A stretch of 64,000 nucleotides of DNA from Pontibacillus chungwhensis (GCF_030166655.1 NZ_CP126446.1:1984001-2048000), one strand, 5' to 3'; counted from the stretch's first letter, positions 18,174 to 27,703 are shown. Notes: generated by a model not told the origin, from the sequence alone. Made by a program: numbers and translations.

Positions 18174-18217
18174 GAAAATGAAAATGAAAATGAAACAAAC
18201 ATGTACATGCCGACAAA
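18174..18217 (+). repeat. Short direct repeats in the rny leader
   Basis: Three tandem GAAAAT units (18174-18191) followed by two copies of ACAAACATGTA separated by 7 bases. They lie in the transcribed leader 40-90 bases before the rny start. Confidence 0.6.
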
Positions 18218-18259
18218 CATGTATGGTAAAAAGTGAAAAAGCAAGAGGAGGTGAATGGT

Positions 18260-19822
18260 ATGGATAACGTAACTACAATCATCCTCATTTTGCTTTTCGT
18301 CATCATCGCTTATGTTGTTGGTTATTGGGTTCGGAAGTCCATTGCGGAAGCGAAGATTTCTAGTGCTGAAGATTTGGCGAAGCAAATTGTAGAAGAAGGT
18401 CATCGAAATGCAGATGCAGCCAAGAAGGAAGCCCTTCTTGAAGCGAAAGAAGAGAATCACCAACTTCGTCAAGAAGCCGAAAAAGAAATTCGCGAAAGAC
18501 GTACAGAGCTTCAGAAGCAAGAAAGCCGTTTGATGCAAAAGGAAGAGAATCTGGATCGGAAAAGTGAAACGCTTGATAAGCGTGAACTAACCTTAGAGAA
18601 GAAAGAAGAATCATTAACTGAAAAACAACAACAAATTGAAGAAACGGAAAGCAAAGTGGATGACATGAAAAAGCAGCAACAAACTGAGCTTGAGCGCATT
18701 TCAGGATACACTACCGATCAAGCGAAGCAGGTTATATTAGAACGTGTGGAACAGGAAGTTGCTCATGAATCAGCACTTATGATTAAAGAAGCAGAAAACC
18801 GTGCTAAAGAAGAAGCGGACAAGAAAGCGAAGAATATCCTTTCACTTGCTCTTCAACGTTGTGCTGCTGACCACGTTGCTGAAACAACGGTCTCCGTTGT
18901 AAACTTACCGAACGATGAAATGAAAGGCCGGATTATAGGTCGTGAAGGGCGTAATATCCGTACTCTTGAAACACTCACGGGAATTGATCTTATAATTGAT
19001 GATACCCCAGAAGCTGTAATTCTTTCTGGATTTGATCCAGTTAGAAGAGAAATTGCGCGTAATGCGCTTGAGAAACTAGTTCAAGATGGACGAATTCACC
19101 CAGCACGAATCGAAGAAATGGTCGAAAAATCACGTCGAGAAGTTGATGAGTTTATCCGTGAAGTTGGTGAACAGACTACGTTTGAAGTAGGCGTTCACGG
19201 ATTACACCCAGACCTTGTGAAAATATTAGGCCGTTTGAAATATCGTACAAGTTACGGTCAAAATGTATTGAAACACTCTACAGAGGTTGCTTACTTATCT
19301 GGACTGTTAGCTGCGGAGCTAGGAGAAGATGAAACGTTAGCTCGACGTGCAGGATTGCTACATGATATTGGTAAGGCGATTGACCATGAAGTAGAAGGTA
19401 GTCACGTTGAAATTGGTGTAGAATTAGCGAAGAAATATAATGAAAATGATACCGTCATTAATGCGATTGCTTCACACCACGGAGACGAAGAGCCTACGTC
19501 TGTTATTTCTGTCCTTGTAGCAGCAGCGGATGCTCTGTCTGCCGCTCGTCCTGGAGCACGTAGTGAAACACTCGAGAACTATATTAAACGCTTAGAGAAG
19601 CTTGAAGAGATTTCTGAGTCCTATGACGGGGTAGAGAAATCCTTTGCCATTCAAGCTGGACGAGAAGTTCGTATTATGGTGAAACCAGAAGAGATTGATG
19701 ATCTAAAATCTGTTCAACTTGCCAGAGATATTCGTAACCGTATAGAAGGTGAGTTGGATTATCCAGGTCATATAAAAGTAACCGTTGTTCGTGAAACAAG
19801 AGCAGTTGAATATGCTAAATAA
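18260..19822 (+). CDS. rny: Ribonuclease Y
   Basis: Endoribonuclease that starts bulk mRNA decay and riboswitch RNA turnover. 520 residues when started at ATG 18260, 6 bases after AGGAGGTGA, which is exactly the family length. N-terminal membrane anchor (about residues 4-25), long charged coiled coil (30-185), KH RNA-binding domain (about 210-270, [15 protein letters not shown]) and HD catalytic domain ([15 protein letters not shown]). Works with the RicA/YlbF/YaaT complex; ricA is also in this window. An in-frame upstream ATG-like start at 18233 would place the ribosome site inside the gene. Confidence 0.97.
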   Translation: MDNVTTIILILLFVIIAYVVGYWVRKSIAEAKISSAEDLAKQIVEEGHRNADAAKKEALLEAKEENHQLRQEAEKEIRERRTELQKQESRLMQKEENLDRKSETLDKRELTLEKKEESLTEKQQQIEETESKVDDMKKQQQTELERISGYTTDQAKQVILERVEQEVAHESALMIKEAENRAKEEADKKAKNILSLALQRCAADHVAETTVSVVNLPNDEMKGRIIGREGRNIRTLETLTGIDLIIDDTPEAVILSGFDPVRREIARNALEKLVQDGRIHPARIEEMVEKSRREVDEFIREVGEQTTFEVGVHGLHPDLVKILGRLKYRTSYGQNVLKHSTEVAYLSGLLAAELGEDETLARRAGLLHDIGKAIDHEVEGSHVEIGVELAKKYNENDTVINAIASHHGDEEPTSVISVLVAAADALSAARPGARSETLENYIKRLEKLEEISESYDGVEKSFAIQAGREVRIMVKPEEIDDLKSVQLARDIRNRIEGELDYPGHIKVTVVRETRAVEYAK

Positions 19823-19853
19823 TAAAGCGGCCCTCAGGGTCGCTTTATTTTAT
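19821..19853 (+). terminator. rny terminator
   Basis: AATAAAGCG / CGCTTTATT stem, short T tail; begins at the rny stop. Confidence 0.85.
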
Positions 19854-19954
19854 GGATAAACCTATGTATAATACTAAAAACAGCCACACAGTTAGTTGAA
19901 GGATATTGAAGACTGTGTACTACTGAAACAAATGAAACAAGAGAGGGACTAAAC

Positions 19955-20752
19955 ATGAAAATATTATTCGTTGGAGATGTAGTGGGCTCACCGGGCCGTC
20001 AGATGGTAGAAGATTACTTACCTAAATTAAAAAACGCTTATCAGCCGCATTTTACCATTATCAATGGAGAGAATGCCGCTTCAGGTAAGGGAATTAATCA
20101 TAAAATTTATCAGAAGTTTATTGAGCTTGGCGCTCAGGCCGTTACGCTAGGTAATCACGCTTGGGATAAAAAAGAAATTTTTGATTTTATTGATGATGCG
20201 GATAAGATGATCCGCCCTGCTAATTTCCCAGAGGGCACCCCTGGTGATGGCATCATGTATGTAAAAGATAACGGAGTAGAGTTAGCTATTATCAACTTGC
20301 AAGGTAGAACATTCATGCCACCGCTAGATGATCCATTTAAGAAAGCGGATGAACTAGTTAAAGAGGCTAAGAAACGAACAAATCTAATTTTTGTAGATTT
20401 CCATGCTGAAGCGACTTCAGAAAAGCAAGCGCTCGCCTGGTATTTGAATGGGCGAGTGAGCGCAGTTGTAGGAACTCATACGCACGTACAAACGGCAGAC
20501 GATCGTATTCTATCAGATGGAACAGCTTATATCACAGACGTGGGGATGACCGGGCCTTATGATGAAATACTAGGAACAGAAAAAGAAGCGGTAATAAAGA
20601 AATTTCTTACAAATTTACCAGTACGTTTCGAAGTTCCAAAAACGGGAAGAACACAATTAAGTGCATTCCTTGTTGATGTGGATGCCTCCTCCGGTAAGGC
20701 GCGTAAAGTTGAACGAATTCTAATTAACGATGATCATCCATTTTTTAACTGA
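19955..20752 (+). CDS. ymdB: Cyclic-nucleotide phosphodiesterase YmdB
   Basis: Metallophosphoesterase of 265 residues acting on 2',3'-cyclic nucleotides and affecting biofilm, motility and sporulation decisions in B. subtilis. Dimetal-site motifs visible: GDVVGSPGR (8-16 region), INGENAASGKG, LGNHAWDKKE and GTHTHVQTADD. Length and position after rny are as in B. subtilis, where the two are linked. ATG 19955 follows GAGAGGGA. Confidence 0.96.
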   Translation: MKILFVGDVVGSPGRQMVEDYLPKLKNAYQPHFTIINGENAASGKGINHKIYQKFIELGAQAVTLGNHAWDKKEIFDFIDDADKMIRPANFPEGTPGDGIMYVKDNGVELAIINLQGRTFMPPLDDPFKKADELVKEAKKRTNLIFVDFHAEATSEKQALAWYLNGRVSAVVGTHTHVQTADDRILSDGTAYITDVGMTGPYDEILGTEKEAVIKKFLTNLPVRFEVPKTGRTQLSAFLVDVDASSGKARKVERILINDDHPFFN

Positions 20753-20860
20753 TTATTTGAATTTTTAGAAAAATTCGTTCATAATAGGAGGGAATAACTT
20801 TTCAACTCCATGAATATAGTAGAAATGGAAGAATCTTAGGTTACGAAGGAGGAACTAGTA

Positions 20861-21121
20861 GTGGAAATATTAAAAGTTTCAGCAAAATCGAACCCTAATT
20901 CTGTAGCAGGTGCACTTGCGAACGTGCTAAGAGAACGCGGCTCAGCAGAAATTCAGGCTATCGGCGCTGGTGCTCTAAATCAGGCCGTGAAAGCGGTAGC
21001 AATCGCTCGAGGATTCGTGGCTCCGAGTGGTGTTGATCTGATTTGTATCCCTGCCTTTACGGATATTATGATTGACGAGGAAGAACGTACGGCTATTAAA
21101 CTTATAGTTGAGCCAAGATAA
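20861..21121 (+). CDS. spoVS: Stage V sporulation protein S
   Basis: Small DNA/RNA-binding Alba-like protein of 86 residues, nearly identical to SpoVS across Bacillus (KVSAKSNPNSVAGALANVLR, IQAIGAGALNQAVKAVAIAR). Needed for normal spore coat assembly and affects septation in B. subtilis. GTG start at 20861 behind GAAGGAGGA. In B. subtilis it is under sigma-H; the upstream AGGGAAT...GAAT at 20789-20815 is suggestive but its spacing is off by one or two bases. Confidence 0.98.
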   Translation: MEILKVSAKSNPNSVAGALANVLRERGSAEIQAIGAGALNQAVKAVAIARGFVAPSGVDLICIPAFTDIMIDEEERTAIKLIVEPR

Positions 21122-21126
21122 CTCAA

Positions 21127-21165
21127 TAAGGGTGTCCCCTATCTTTTTTTGGGACACCCCTTTTA
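21127..21165 (+). terminator. spoVS terminator
   Basis: AAGGGTGTCCC / GGGACACCCCTT with a T-rich loop and TTTT tail. Confidence 0.88.
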
Positions 21166-21196
21166 TATGCTTGAAACCATTTTCCTACTAGTAATT

Positions 21197-21275
21197 AAAT
21201 AGGGCTCGCTTAGGAATACTTCTAGATCAATCTGCAGATTGTATCAGGATTCTCTTAAGAGAGCCCTATTTTTAT
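21197..21275 (+). repeat. Imperfect 75-base inverted repeat ending in a T tract
   Basis: Outer arms AAATAGGGCTC / GAGCCCTATTT pair perfectly (11 bp), the middle part pairs imperfectly, and the centre is a perfect 14-base palindrome CAATCTGCAGATTG at 21228-21241. T5ATTTT follows. It lies 25-110 bases before a dipeptidase gene and after the spoVS terminator, so it could be a transcribed regulatory hairpin, an unusual terminator or a small repeat element. No known RNA family recognised. Confidence 0.7.
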
Positions 21276-21311
21276 TTTGTCTCGTTTATAAAGACAACAA
21301 GGAGGACCAAC

Positions 21312-22241
21312 ATGATTATTGATGCTCATTGTGATGTGTTATGGAAGTTGTGGGAGAACCCTGAACGCTCTTTCTTCAATAGTTCTGATTTACAAGTAAA
21401 CTTTGAAAAATGGATGAGGTCACCTGTTAAAGTTCAGTGTTTTGCGATATTCGTCCCAGAAACGGTTGCAGGTGCTGCGCAGTTTGATGTGGCTTTAGAA
21501 ATGGTTCAGTTGTTTAAAGAACGAATCATTGATCCTTATAAAGAGATTGTGTGGGTGAAAAACCAAGAAGATATCTTATCACTAGCACCGAATGAAAGGG
21601 GTGCGGTTTTAACGCTTGAAGGGTGTCATCCTATTAGTGATCAGATCAGTCGCTTGAAAACCTTAATTCAATTAGGGGTAAGAGCAGTGGGATTAACGTG
21701 GAATCAAGGCAATGCTGTAGCTGACGGAGTAGGTGAGTCTAGAGGTGCAGGTCTAACTGATTTCGGGAAGGAAGTTGTTTATTATTTAAATCAGGAGAGA
21801 ATTTGGACCGATGTATCCCATGTTTCTTATAAGGGTTTTTGGGATGCGATACAACTTGCGGAGTATCCAATGGCTAGCCACTCTAACGCATATGCTGTTG
21901 CTCCCCATCCGAGAAACCTGGATGATGCACAATTGAGGGCGCTTATTGAGAAGAGGGCTTTTATTGGTGTAACCTACGTGACAGAGTTTTTAAATTTGTC
22001 TCTTGAAGCGTTTCGGAAAGATGTGGTTCGTCACATGAAACATATCATCAACCTCGGCGGTGAAAATTCATTAGGGTTTGGATCTGATTTTGATGGTACT
22101 GATAAAGTGGTTACAGGTCTTGAAGATTATACAGATTATGAATCATTCATATCGCAAATGGTTACCACCCATTTTAAGGGGGAGACAGTGAAAAAGGTAT
22201 GTTATGAGAATTTTATTCGAACTTTTCCGAGGAAGATATAA
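21312..22241 (+). CDS. Dipeptidase, peptidase M19 (renal dipeptidase) family
   Basis: Zinc-dependent hydrolase of 309 residues splitting dipeptides. Metal-binding marks of the family: DAHCD at residues 4-8, the bridging glutamate in LEGCHPISD, the histidines in MASHSNAYAVAPHPRN and the acidic GFGSDFDG near residue 255. No signal peptide is visible, so it is probably cytoplasmic despite the name membrane dipeptidase. ATG 21312 after AAGGAGGA. It stands alone between spoVS and tdh; what regulates it is unclear, but a large hairpin precedes it. Confidence 0.93.
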   Translation: MIIDAHCDVLWKLWENPERSFFNSSDLQVNFEKWMRSPVKVQCFAIFVPETVAGAAQFDVALEMVQLFKERIIDPYKEIVWVKNQEDILSLAPNERGAVLTLEGCHPISDQISRLKTLIQLGVRAVGLTWNQGNAVADGVGESRGAGLTDFGKEVVYYLNQERIWTDVSHVSYKGFWDAIQLAEYPMASHSNAYAVAPHPRNLDDAQLRALIEKRAFIGVTYVTEFLNLSLEAFRKDVVRHMKHIINLGGENSLGFGSDFDGTDKVVTGLEDYTDYESFISQMVTTHFKGETVKKVCYENFIRTFPRKI

Positions 22242-22273
22242 GGCTGAAATCGTTGATTTAAAAACATTTTCAT

Positions 22274-22287
22274 TGAAAGCGTTTTCT
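22274..22287 (+). promoter_or_regulatory. cre site (CcpA operator) before tdh-kbl
   Basis: TGAAAGCGTTTTCT fits TGWAARCGYTWNCW at every position. It is 118 bases before the tdh start in the only intergenic region of the operon, consistent with carbon catabolite control of threonine breakdown. Confidence 0.82.
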
Positions 22288-22404
22288 TATCGTGTGCATT
22301 TGTCCGTTTCATGTGAACACCAAAATAAAATATGCTAGATTAATATCTTGAATTGTGATATTAATAGTATTATAAGGAGTTTTTAGAGGGGGTTAGTGTT
22401 CGTC

Positions 22405-23445
22405 ATGAATGGAAAAATGAAAGCGATTATGAAACACAAGAGAGAACCAGGAGCGGAATTAACAGAAGTTGACATCCCGGAAGTCGGAGACTTGGACGTT
22501 TTGATTAAAGTGAAGGCAACATCGATTTGTGGGACAGATGTCCATATTTACAATTGGGATGAATGGTCAGAAAGTCGAGTAAAGCCACCCTATGTATTTG
22601 GGCACGAGTTTGCAGGAGAAGTAGTCGAAGTTGGAGAAAAAGTAACGAAAGTCCAGGTTGGTGACTATGTAAGTGCAGAGACGCATATTGTCTGTCATCA
22701 GTGTCCACAATGTTTAACAGGACAATTTCATATTTGTGAAAACACAAAAATTATTGGAGTCGATACACAAGGCTGTTTTGCTGAGTACGTCGCCTTACCT
22801 GAAGAGAACATGTGGAAGAACCCGGTGGATATGCCTGTCGATATGGCATCTATACAAGAACCGATGGGGAATGCAGTACATACGGTTTTAAATGGTGATG
22901 TGGCTGGTAAAACGATCGCGATTATTGGATGTGGGCCGATTGGACTTATGGCTGTAGGCGTGGCGAAGGCTGCAGGAGCCTCCCTTGTATTAGCCTTTGA
23001 TGTAAATCCTTATCGTTTAGAGCTGGCTGAAAAGATGGGGGCAAGCGTTACTGTTCATTCAGGGAAAGAAGACCCCGTTAAGAAAGCTAAAGACCTCACA
23101 GATGGACATGGAGTAGATGTTGTTTGTGAAATGAGCGGTCACCCTGTCGCAATGGACCAGGGGTTCAAAATGGTTACGAATGGCGGGAGAGTTTCGATTC
23201 TCAGTCTTCCGGTAAAACCAGTACATATTGACATTACAAATGATGTGGTCTTTAAAGGGATACATGTACAAGGAATTACAGGACGGAAGATGTTTGAAAC
23301 ATGGCAACAAGTTTCTCGCTTATTGCAATCAGAACAAGTAGATGTAAGTCCTATACTTACTCACCACTTACCGATTGAAGAATTCGAGAAGGGCTTTGAA
23401 TTAATGAATGAGGGTAAATGCGGTAAAGTTGTACTGCATCCATAA
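22405..23445 (+). CDS. tdh: L-threonine 3-dehydrogenase
   Basis: Oxidises threonine to 2-amino-3-oxobutyrate with NAD. Medium-chain zinc alcohol dehydrogenase of 346 residues. Catalytic zinc ligands in SICGTDVHIYNWDEW and GHEFAGEVV, the four-cysteine structural zinc loop CHQCPQCLTGQFHIC, and a Rossmann motif GCGPIGLMAVGVAKAAG. ATG 22405 is used because it gives MNGKMKA, like B. subtilis Tdh; a GTG at 22396 is only 4 bases from AGGGGG. The product is handed to Kbl, encoded 21 bases downstream. Confidence 0.96.
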   Translation: MNGKMKAIMKHKREPGAELTEVDIPEVGDLDVLIKVKATSICGTDVHIYNWDEWSESRVKPPYVFGHEFAGEVVEVGEKVTKVQVGDYVSAETHIVCHQCPQCLTGQFHICENTKIIGVDTQGCFAEYVALPEENMWKNPVDMPVDMASIQEPMGNAVHTVLNGDVAGKTIAIIGCGPIGLMAVGVAKAAGASLVLAFDVNPYRLELAEKMGASVTVHSGKEDPVKKAKDLTDGHGVDVVCEMSGHPVAMDQGFKMVTNGGRVSILSLPVKPVHIDITNDVVFKGIHVQGITGRKMFETWQQVSRLLQSEQVDVSPILTHHLPIEEFEKGFELMNEGKCGKVVLHP

Positions 23446-23466
23446 ACTTTAGGAGGGTTTCGCTAT

Positions 23467-24642
23467 ATGAAGGGATTTGAATATTTACAAAACGAATTAG
23501 AAGAAATGAAAGATCAAGGGACATTCAGAGAACTAATCCCTCTGGAATCTGCTCAAGGTTCACGAGTTATGATTAAAGGGAAAGATGTCATCCAACTTTC
23601 CTCGAACAATTATCTTGGATTAACGTCACATCCAAGACTTAAAGAAGCTGCAGAAGAAGCTGTTAGAGATTATGGTGTTGGAACTGGATCCGTTCGAACC
23701 ATTGCAGGGACACTTTCTATGCACGAAGAGTACGAGCGGAAGTTAGCTAAGTTTAAACATACGGAAGCAGCTCTAGTATTTCAATCTGGATTTACAACCA
23801 ACCAGGGAGTTTTATCTTCTATGCTAAATGAGGAAGATGTTGTAATTTCAGATGAACTGAATCATGCTTCTATCATTGATGGAATTCGCTTAACAAAAGC
23901 AGCCAGAAAAATCTATAAGCACGTGGACATGCAATCACTTGAAGACAAGTTGAAGGAGTCAAGTGATTATCGCACCCGCCTTGTGGTAACAGATGGTGTT
24001 TTTTCAATGGATGGAAACATTGCTCCTTTACCTGAAATTGTAGAACTTGCTGAGAAGTATAATGCCCTTATCATGGTGGACGACGCTCATGCTAGTGGGG
24101 TACTTGGTGAAAATGGACGAGGAACGGTTAACCATTTTGGTCTTGATGGTCGTGTTCATATTCAGGTGGGAACACTAAGTAAAGCCATTGGTGTCCTGGG
24201 AGGGTATGTAGCCACTTCTCAGACCTTAAAAGAGTATCTAATTCATAAAGGACGTCCTTTCTTGTTTAGTACATCTCATCCACCTGCTGTAACAGCGGCG
24301 TGTGATGCAGCAATCGATGTTTTGCTTGAGGAACCTCAATTGATCGAGAAACTTTGGGATAACACAAAATTCTTTAAAGATGGTTTGAAGGAAATGGGTT
24401 TTGATACGGGCATTAGTGAAACACCAGTTACACCTGTCATGATCGGGGATGATGCGCTAACCCATAAGTTCTCTGATGAGTTATTTAATGAAGGCGTGTT
24501 TGCTCAAGGGATTGTTTTCCCGACTGTACCTAAAGGCAAAGGGCGTATCCGCACTATTGTGACTGCGGAGCATTCAAAAGAAGAGCTTCAAGAAGCGCTG
24601 GATGCTTTTGGACGTGCTGGGAAGACACTTGGCCTTTTGTAA
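23467..24642 (+). CDS. kbl: Glycine C-acetyltransferase (2-amino-3-ketobutyrate CoA ligase)
   Basis: PLP enzyme of 391 residues that splits 2-amino-3-oxobutyrate with CoA into glycine and acetyl-CoA. Alpha-oxoamine synthase marks: [13 protein letters not shown] near residue 45, [11 protein letters not shown], and the Schiff-base lysine in [13 protein letters not shown]. Operon with tdh. It could also be compared with BioF, but the tdh context settles the role. Confidence 0.96.
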   Translation: MKGFEYLQNELEEMKDQGTFRELIPLESAQGSRVMIKGKDVIQLSSNNYLGLTSHPRLKEAAEEAVRDYGVGTGSVRTIAGTLSMHEEYERKLAKFKHTEAALVFQSGFTTNQGVLSSMLNEEDVVISDELNHASIIDGIRLTKAARKIYKHVDMQSLEDKLKESSDYRTRLVVTDGVFSMDGNIAPLPEIVELAEKYNALIMVDDAHASGVLGENGRGTVNHFGLDGRVHIQVGTLSKAIGVLGGYVATSQTLKEYLIHKGRPFLFSTSHPPAVTAACDAAIDVLLEEPQLIEKLWDNTKFFKDGLKEMGFDTGISETPVTPVMIGDDALTHKFSDELFNEGVFAQGIVFPTVPKGKGRIRTIVTAEHSKEELQEALDAFGRAGKTLGLL

Positions 24643-24671
24643 GCCATGACCGAACCATTCGCTGTTGATAA

Positions 24672-24703
24672 TGCTCTTCCTTTAACGGGGAAGGGCTTTT
24701 CTT
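24672..24703 (+). terminator. tdh-kbl terminator
   Basis: GCTCTTCC / GGAAGGGC stem with one G-U pair and a TTTTC tail. Confidence 0.75.
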
Positions 24704-24756
24704 CATTCATTTCTACATATGTTCACGAAATTTTCTTTTATTTTAAGGTCAGAGAC

Positions 24757-24765
24757 TGATATAAT
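24757..24765 (+). promoter_or_regulatory. Extended -10 promoter of miaB
   Basis: TGATATAAT, a perfect extended -10 (TGnTATAAT), 37 bases before the miaB start; no good -35. Confidence 0.65.
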
Positions 24766-24801
24766 ATTACAATTAGAGACAGTGTGAAAGGAGTTCTCTG
24801 A

Positions 24802-26361
24802 ATGAATGAACAACAACGCAAAGAAATGGGTTCCATTCAACAGCCTGAACAGGACAAGACTGCTAAGGATAAACCTTTAAAAGAGAAGACTACAGAAGAT
24901 TTTGCTAAATATTTTGAAACCACCTATCAACCACCATCTTTGAAAAGCGCTAAGAAACGTGGGAAAGAAGATGTGAGTGTCCATTATGATTTCGAAATCC
25001 CAGAAGACCTTAAAGGTTTGGGGAACGGCAAAAAATTTCTCATTCGAACTTATGGTTGCCAAATGAATGAACATGATACAGAAGTGATGGCTGGTATACT
25101 TACGGATATGGGCTATGAATCTACAAGCGATCAAAAAGAAGCGGATATTATTTTACTTAATACATGTGCGATTCGTGAAAATGCTGAAAATAAGGTGTTT
25201 GGTGAGATCGGGCACTTGAAATCCTTGAAGCGAGAGAAACCAGACTTGCTTTTAGGGGTATGTGGGTGCATGTCGCAAGAGGAATCCGTGGTTAACCGTA
25301 TTTTACAAAAGCATCAATTTATAGATTTAATATTCGGTACACATAATATTCATCGCCTTCCTTACCTGGTGAAAGAAGCACTCTTTGGAAAAGAGATGGT
25401 TGTTGAGGTATGGTCTAAAGAAGGGGACATTGTAGAAAACCTGCCTCGGGAGCGTAAAGGAAACATAAAAGCTTGGGTCAATATTATGTATGGGTGTGAT
25501 AAGTTCTGTACATACTGTATTGTTCCTTATACACGAGGGAAGGAACGTAGTCGTCTACCTGAAGATATTATTCAGGAAGTTCGCCAACTGGCTGCCCAGG
25601 GTTATAAAGAAGTCACTTTGCTCGGCCAAAACGTAAACGCGTATGGAAAAGATTTTGAGGATATGACTTATGGTCTTGGTGACTTAATGAATGAGATTCA
25701 TAAGATTGATATTCCTCGTGTACGCTTTACGACTTCTCACCCTCGTGACTTTGATGATCGATTAATCGAAGTATTAGCTCAAGGGGGGAACTTGCTTGAT
25801 CACATTCACTTACCTGTTCAATCAGGAAGTTCTGATGTCTTAAAGATTATGGCACGTAAGTATACGCGGGAGCGTTACCTTGAACTAGTAGATAAGATTC
25901 GTACAGCGATGCCGAATGCAACGTTAACGACAGATATTATCGTAGGTTTTCCAAATGAAACGGAAGAGCAATTCCAGGAAACCTTAACCCTTGTCGAAGA
26001 AGTTGGGTTTGAGGGGGCCTATACGTTTATTTATTCTCCACGTGAAGGTACGCCTGCTGCGAAAATGCAGGACAATGTCCCTATGGAAGTCAAGAAAGAG
26101 CGCTTACAGCGATTGAATGCAGTCATTAATCATCAATCCGCTCAAGCCATGAAGAAATATGAAGATGAAATTGTCCATGTTCTAGTGGAAGGGGAAAGTA
26201 AAAATAACCCTGATGTACTAGCTGGACATACTGATAAAAATAAGCTCGTTAATTTCCGTGGTCCTAAATCCATAATTGGTCAGATTGTGCCTGTAAGGGT
26301 AACGAAAGCCAAGACTTGGTCATTGGACGGAGAAATGATCGAAGCAGTAGAGGTGAAATAA
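24802..26361 (+). CDS. miaB: tRNA-2-methylthio-N6-dimethylallyladenosine synthase
   Basis: Radical-SAM methylthiotransferase adding the ms2 group to i6A37 of tRNA, after MiaA (also in this window). 519 residues: N-terminal extension typical of Bacillus (1-70), UPF0004 domain with cysteines in [17 protein letters not shown] and GVCGCMSQE that bind the auxiliary cluster, radical-SAM CxxxCxxC as CDKFCTYC, and a C-terminal TRAM domain. AAAGGAG before ATG 24802. ricA starts on the base after its stop. Confidence 0.97.
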   Translation: MNEQQRKEMGSIQQPEQDKTAKDKPLKEKTTEDFAKYFETTYQPPSLKSAKKRGKEDVSVHYDFEIPEDLKGLGNGKKFLIRTYGCQMNEHDTEVMAGILTDMGYESTSDQKEADIILLNTCAIRENAENKVFGEIGHLKSLKREKPDLLLGVCGCMSQEESVVNRILQKHQFIDLIFGTHNIHRLPYLVKEALFGKEMVVEVWSKEGDIVENLPRERKGNIKAWVNIMYGCDKFCTYCIVPYTRGKERSRLPEDIIQEVRQLAAQGYKEVTLLGQNVNAYGKDFEDMTYGLGDLMNEIHKIDIPRVRFTTSHPRDFDDRLIEVLAQGGNLLDHIHLPVQSGSSDVLKIMARKYTRERYLELVDKIRTAMPNATLTTDIIVGFPNETEEQFQETLTLVEEVGFEGAYTFIYSPREGTPAAKMQDNVPMEVKKERLQRLNAVINHQSAQAMKKYEDEIVHVLVEGESKNNPDVLAGHTDKNKLVNFRGPKSIIGQIVPVRVTKAKTWSLDGEMIEAVEVK

Positions 26362-26790
26362 TTGGCAACTTATACACGAAGTGAAGTCATCCAACAAGCG
26401 AAAGCATTAGCTCATCAAATAGTAGAAACCCCAGAGATTTCGCGTTTTAAGGAAGTAGAAGCGAAATTAAATGAAAATAAAAAGGTTCAGGAACACATTA
26501 ACCGTATCAAGTCGCTTCAAAAGCAAGCGGTGAACTTTCAATACTATGAAAAAACAGAAGCTCAAAAGAAAGTAGAAAAAGAAATTGATCGCCTACAAGC
26601 TGAACTGGATGCAATTCCTGTTGTAGAAGAATTCAAACAAACACAAACATCTGTTAATGATTTCTTGCAGAGTGTGACAAATACGATTGCTAACGAAGTG
26701 ACCAATCAAATCATCCGTGATACTGGTGGGGATTTGTTAGAAGGTACTACAGGTTCCGCTGCTAAATCAGGTGGGTCTTGTGATCACTAA
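26362..26790 (+). CDS. ricA: RicA (YmcA), regulator of RNase Y
   Basis: Helical protein of 142 residues of the YlbF/YmcA family, rich in charged heptads (KVEKEIDRLQAELDAIP). With RicF (YlbF) and RicT (YaaT) it forms a complex that steers RNase Y and promotes biofilm formation, competence and sporulation. A C-terminal tail with cysteine (GGSCDH) fits the Fe-S-binding complex. TTG start at 26362 directly after the miaB stop; the miaB end supplies GAGGTG. Co-transcribed with miaB as in B. subtilis. Confidence 0.93.
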   Translation: MATYTRSEVIQQAKALAHQIVETPEISRFKEVEAKLNENKKVQEHINRIKSLQKQAVNFQYYEKTEAQKKVEKEIDRLQAELDAIPVVEEFKQTQTSVNDFLQSVTNTIANEVTNQIIRDTGGDLLEGTTGSAAKSGGSCDH

Positions 26791-26800
26791 ACAATAAAGG

Positions 26801-26839
26801 AAAGAGAGTGCTCTCAAATGAAGAGCGCTCTTTTTTTTT
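26801..26839 (+). terminator. miaB-ricA terminator
   Basis: AAAGAGAGTGCTCT / AGAGCGCTCTTT with T9. Confidence 0.9.
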
Positions 26840-26948
26840 GGCTCTAAAAAACTTTTCGTACATTTTTCTAGGCTCATGCATAGAATGAAGTAGGAACTAA
26901 AGTTTCAAACTGCCATGATTATTGATTTATCTTTATGATCTGTGCACT

Positions 26949-26972
26949 TCGGGCGAATGTCTCGCATAGTAT
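26949..26972 (+). promoter_or_regulatory. Mother-cell sigma promoter candidate for cotE
   Basis: CATAGTAT at 26965-26972 resembles sigma-E/sigma-K -10 elements. The fit is partial (one mismatch to the sigma-K CATAnnnTA), with an AC about 17 bases upstream. Expected because cotE of B. subtilis is read by sigma-E and sigma-K. Confidence 0.35.
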
Positions 26973-27006
26973 GTGAATGAACAAAGAAGGAGGAGGTTGG
27001 GCTCTC

Positions 27007-27567
27007 ATGTCGTTATTTGATCAGGAGTATCGTGAGATTATTACAAAAGCGGTATGTGGTAAGGGTAGAAAGTTTATCCAAGATACAAATACTGTAACAC
27101 CATCTCATCGCCCAACAAGCATTCTAGGATGCTGGGTAATCAACCACATTTATAATGCAAAGAAAAAGGGCGATTACGTTGAGGTTTCTGGTAGTTACGA
27201 AATCAATGTATGGTATTCGTACAGCGATAATACAAAGACAGAAGTCGTTACAGAAAAAGTACATTACTGCGATAAGGTTCCGTTATCTATCAAAGATGAG
27301 AACTGTTTGGACTGTGACTTTGAAGTTATAGCCCGTGTCGTGCAACAGCCAAATTGTTTAGAAGCGCGCATAGCGCACCAAGGACATAAGATTATCGTAG
27401 ATGTGGAAAGAGAATTCATTGTGGAAGTAATTGGCGAGACAAAGATTTGTGTCAAAGTCGACCCGGATGGGTGTGTATGTGATGAAGATGACTGGGGATA
27501 TGATGTCTCAAGTGATGACTTCTCACATGTGAATCCAGACTTTCTCGCACAAGATGAGGAAGAGTAG
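27007..27567 (+). CDS. cotE: Outer spore coat morphogenetic protein CotE
   Basis: Organises assembly of the outer spore coat. 186 residues from ATG 27007 (MSLFDQEYREIITKAV), which lies 9-10 bases after AGGAGGAGG; an in-frame ATG at 26977 precedes that site and is rejected as start. Cysteine-containing beta-rich body (LGCWVINHIYNAKKKGDYVE) and the acidic C-terminal tail needed for coat recruitment (DEDDWGYDVSSDDF). Lies between ricA and mutS as in B. subtilis. Confidence 0.96.
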   Translation: MSLFDQEYREIITKAVCGKGRKFIQDTNTVTPSHRPTSILGCWVINHIYNAKKKGDYVEVSGSYEINVWYSYSDNTKTEVVTEKVHYCDKVPLSIKDENCLDCDFEVIARVVQQPNCLEARIAHQGHKIIVDVEREFIVEVIGETKICVKVDPDGCVCDEDDWGYDVSSDDFSHVNPDFLAQDEEE

Positions 27568-27576
27568 CTCCACACA

Positions 27577-27605
27577 AAGACCTGACAAATGTCAGGTCTT
27601 TTTTG
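27577..27605 (+). terminator. cotE terminator
   Basis: AAAGACCTGACA / TGTCAGGTCTTTTTT. Confidence 0.92.
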
Positions 27606-27650
27606 CTATAAAGGATGAAAGGGTGTCAGACACACTTTCATCCTTTATAG
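27606..27650 (+). repeat. 45-base near-perfect hairpin after cotE
   Basis: Arms CTATAAAGGATGAAAG / CTTTCATCCTTTATAG pair over 16 bases. The loop holds GTGTCAGACAC, itself a palindrome. No T tract follows, and a functional terminator already precedes it, so it is not simply a terminator. It may be a copy of an intergenic repeat family. Confidence 0.75.
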
Positions 27651-27703
27651 TGATAGAGTGTTAGGTTTCCAATAGGATTTGGTCGTTCTATTGGTGGTTG
27701 ATG

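Noticed and set aside
18113..18538. 141-codon minus-strand frame across the rny leader and 5' end
   Set aside because: Phe-rich shadow of the Lys/Glu coiled coil; no ribosome site and it crosses the rny promoter.
20789..20815. Sigma-H promoter of spoVS (AGGGAAT ... GAAT)
   Set aside because: Expected from B. subtilis, but spacing is longer than the usual 14-15 bases between the elements; mentioned only as suggestive.
24877..25134. 85-codon minus-strand frame in miaB
   Set aside because: Antisense shadow inside a conserved gene.
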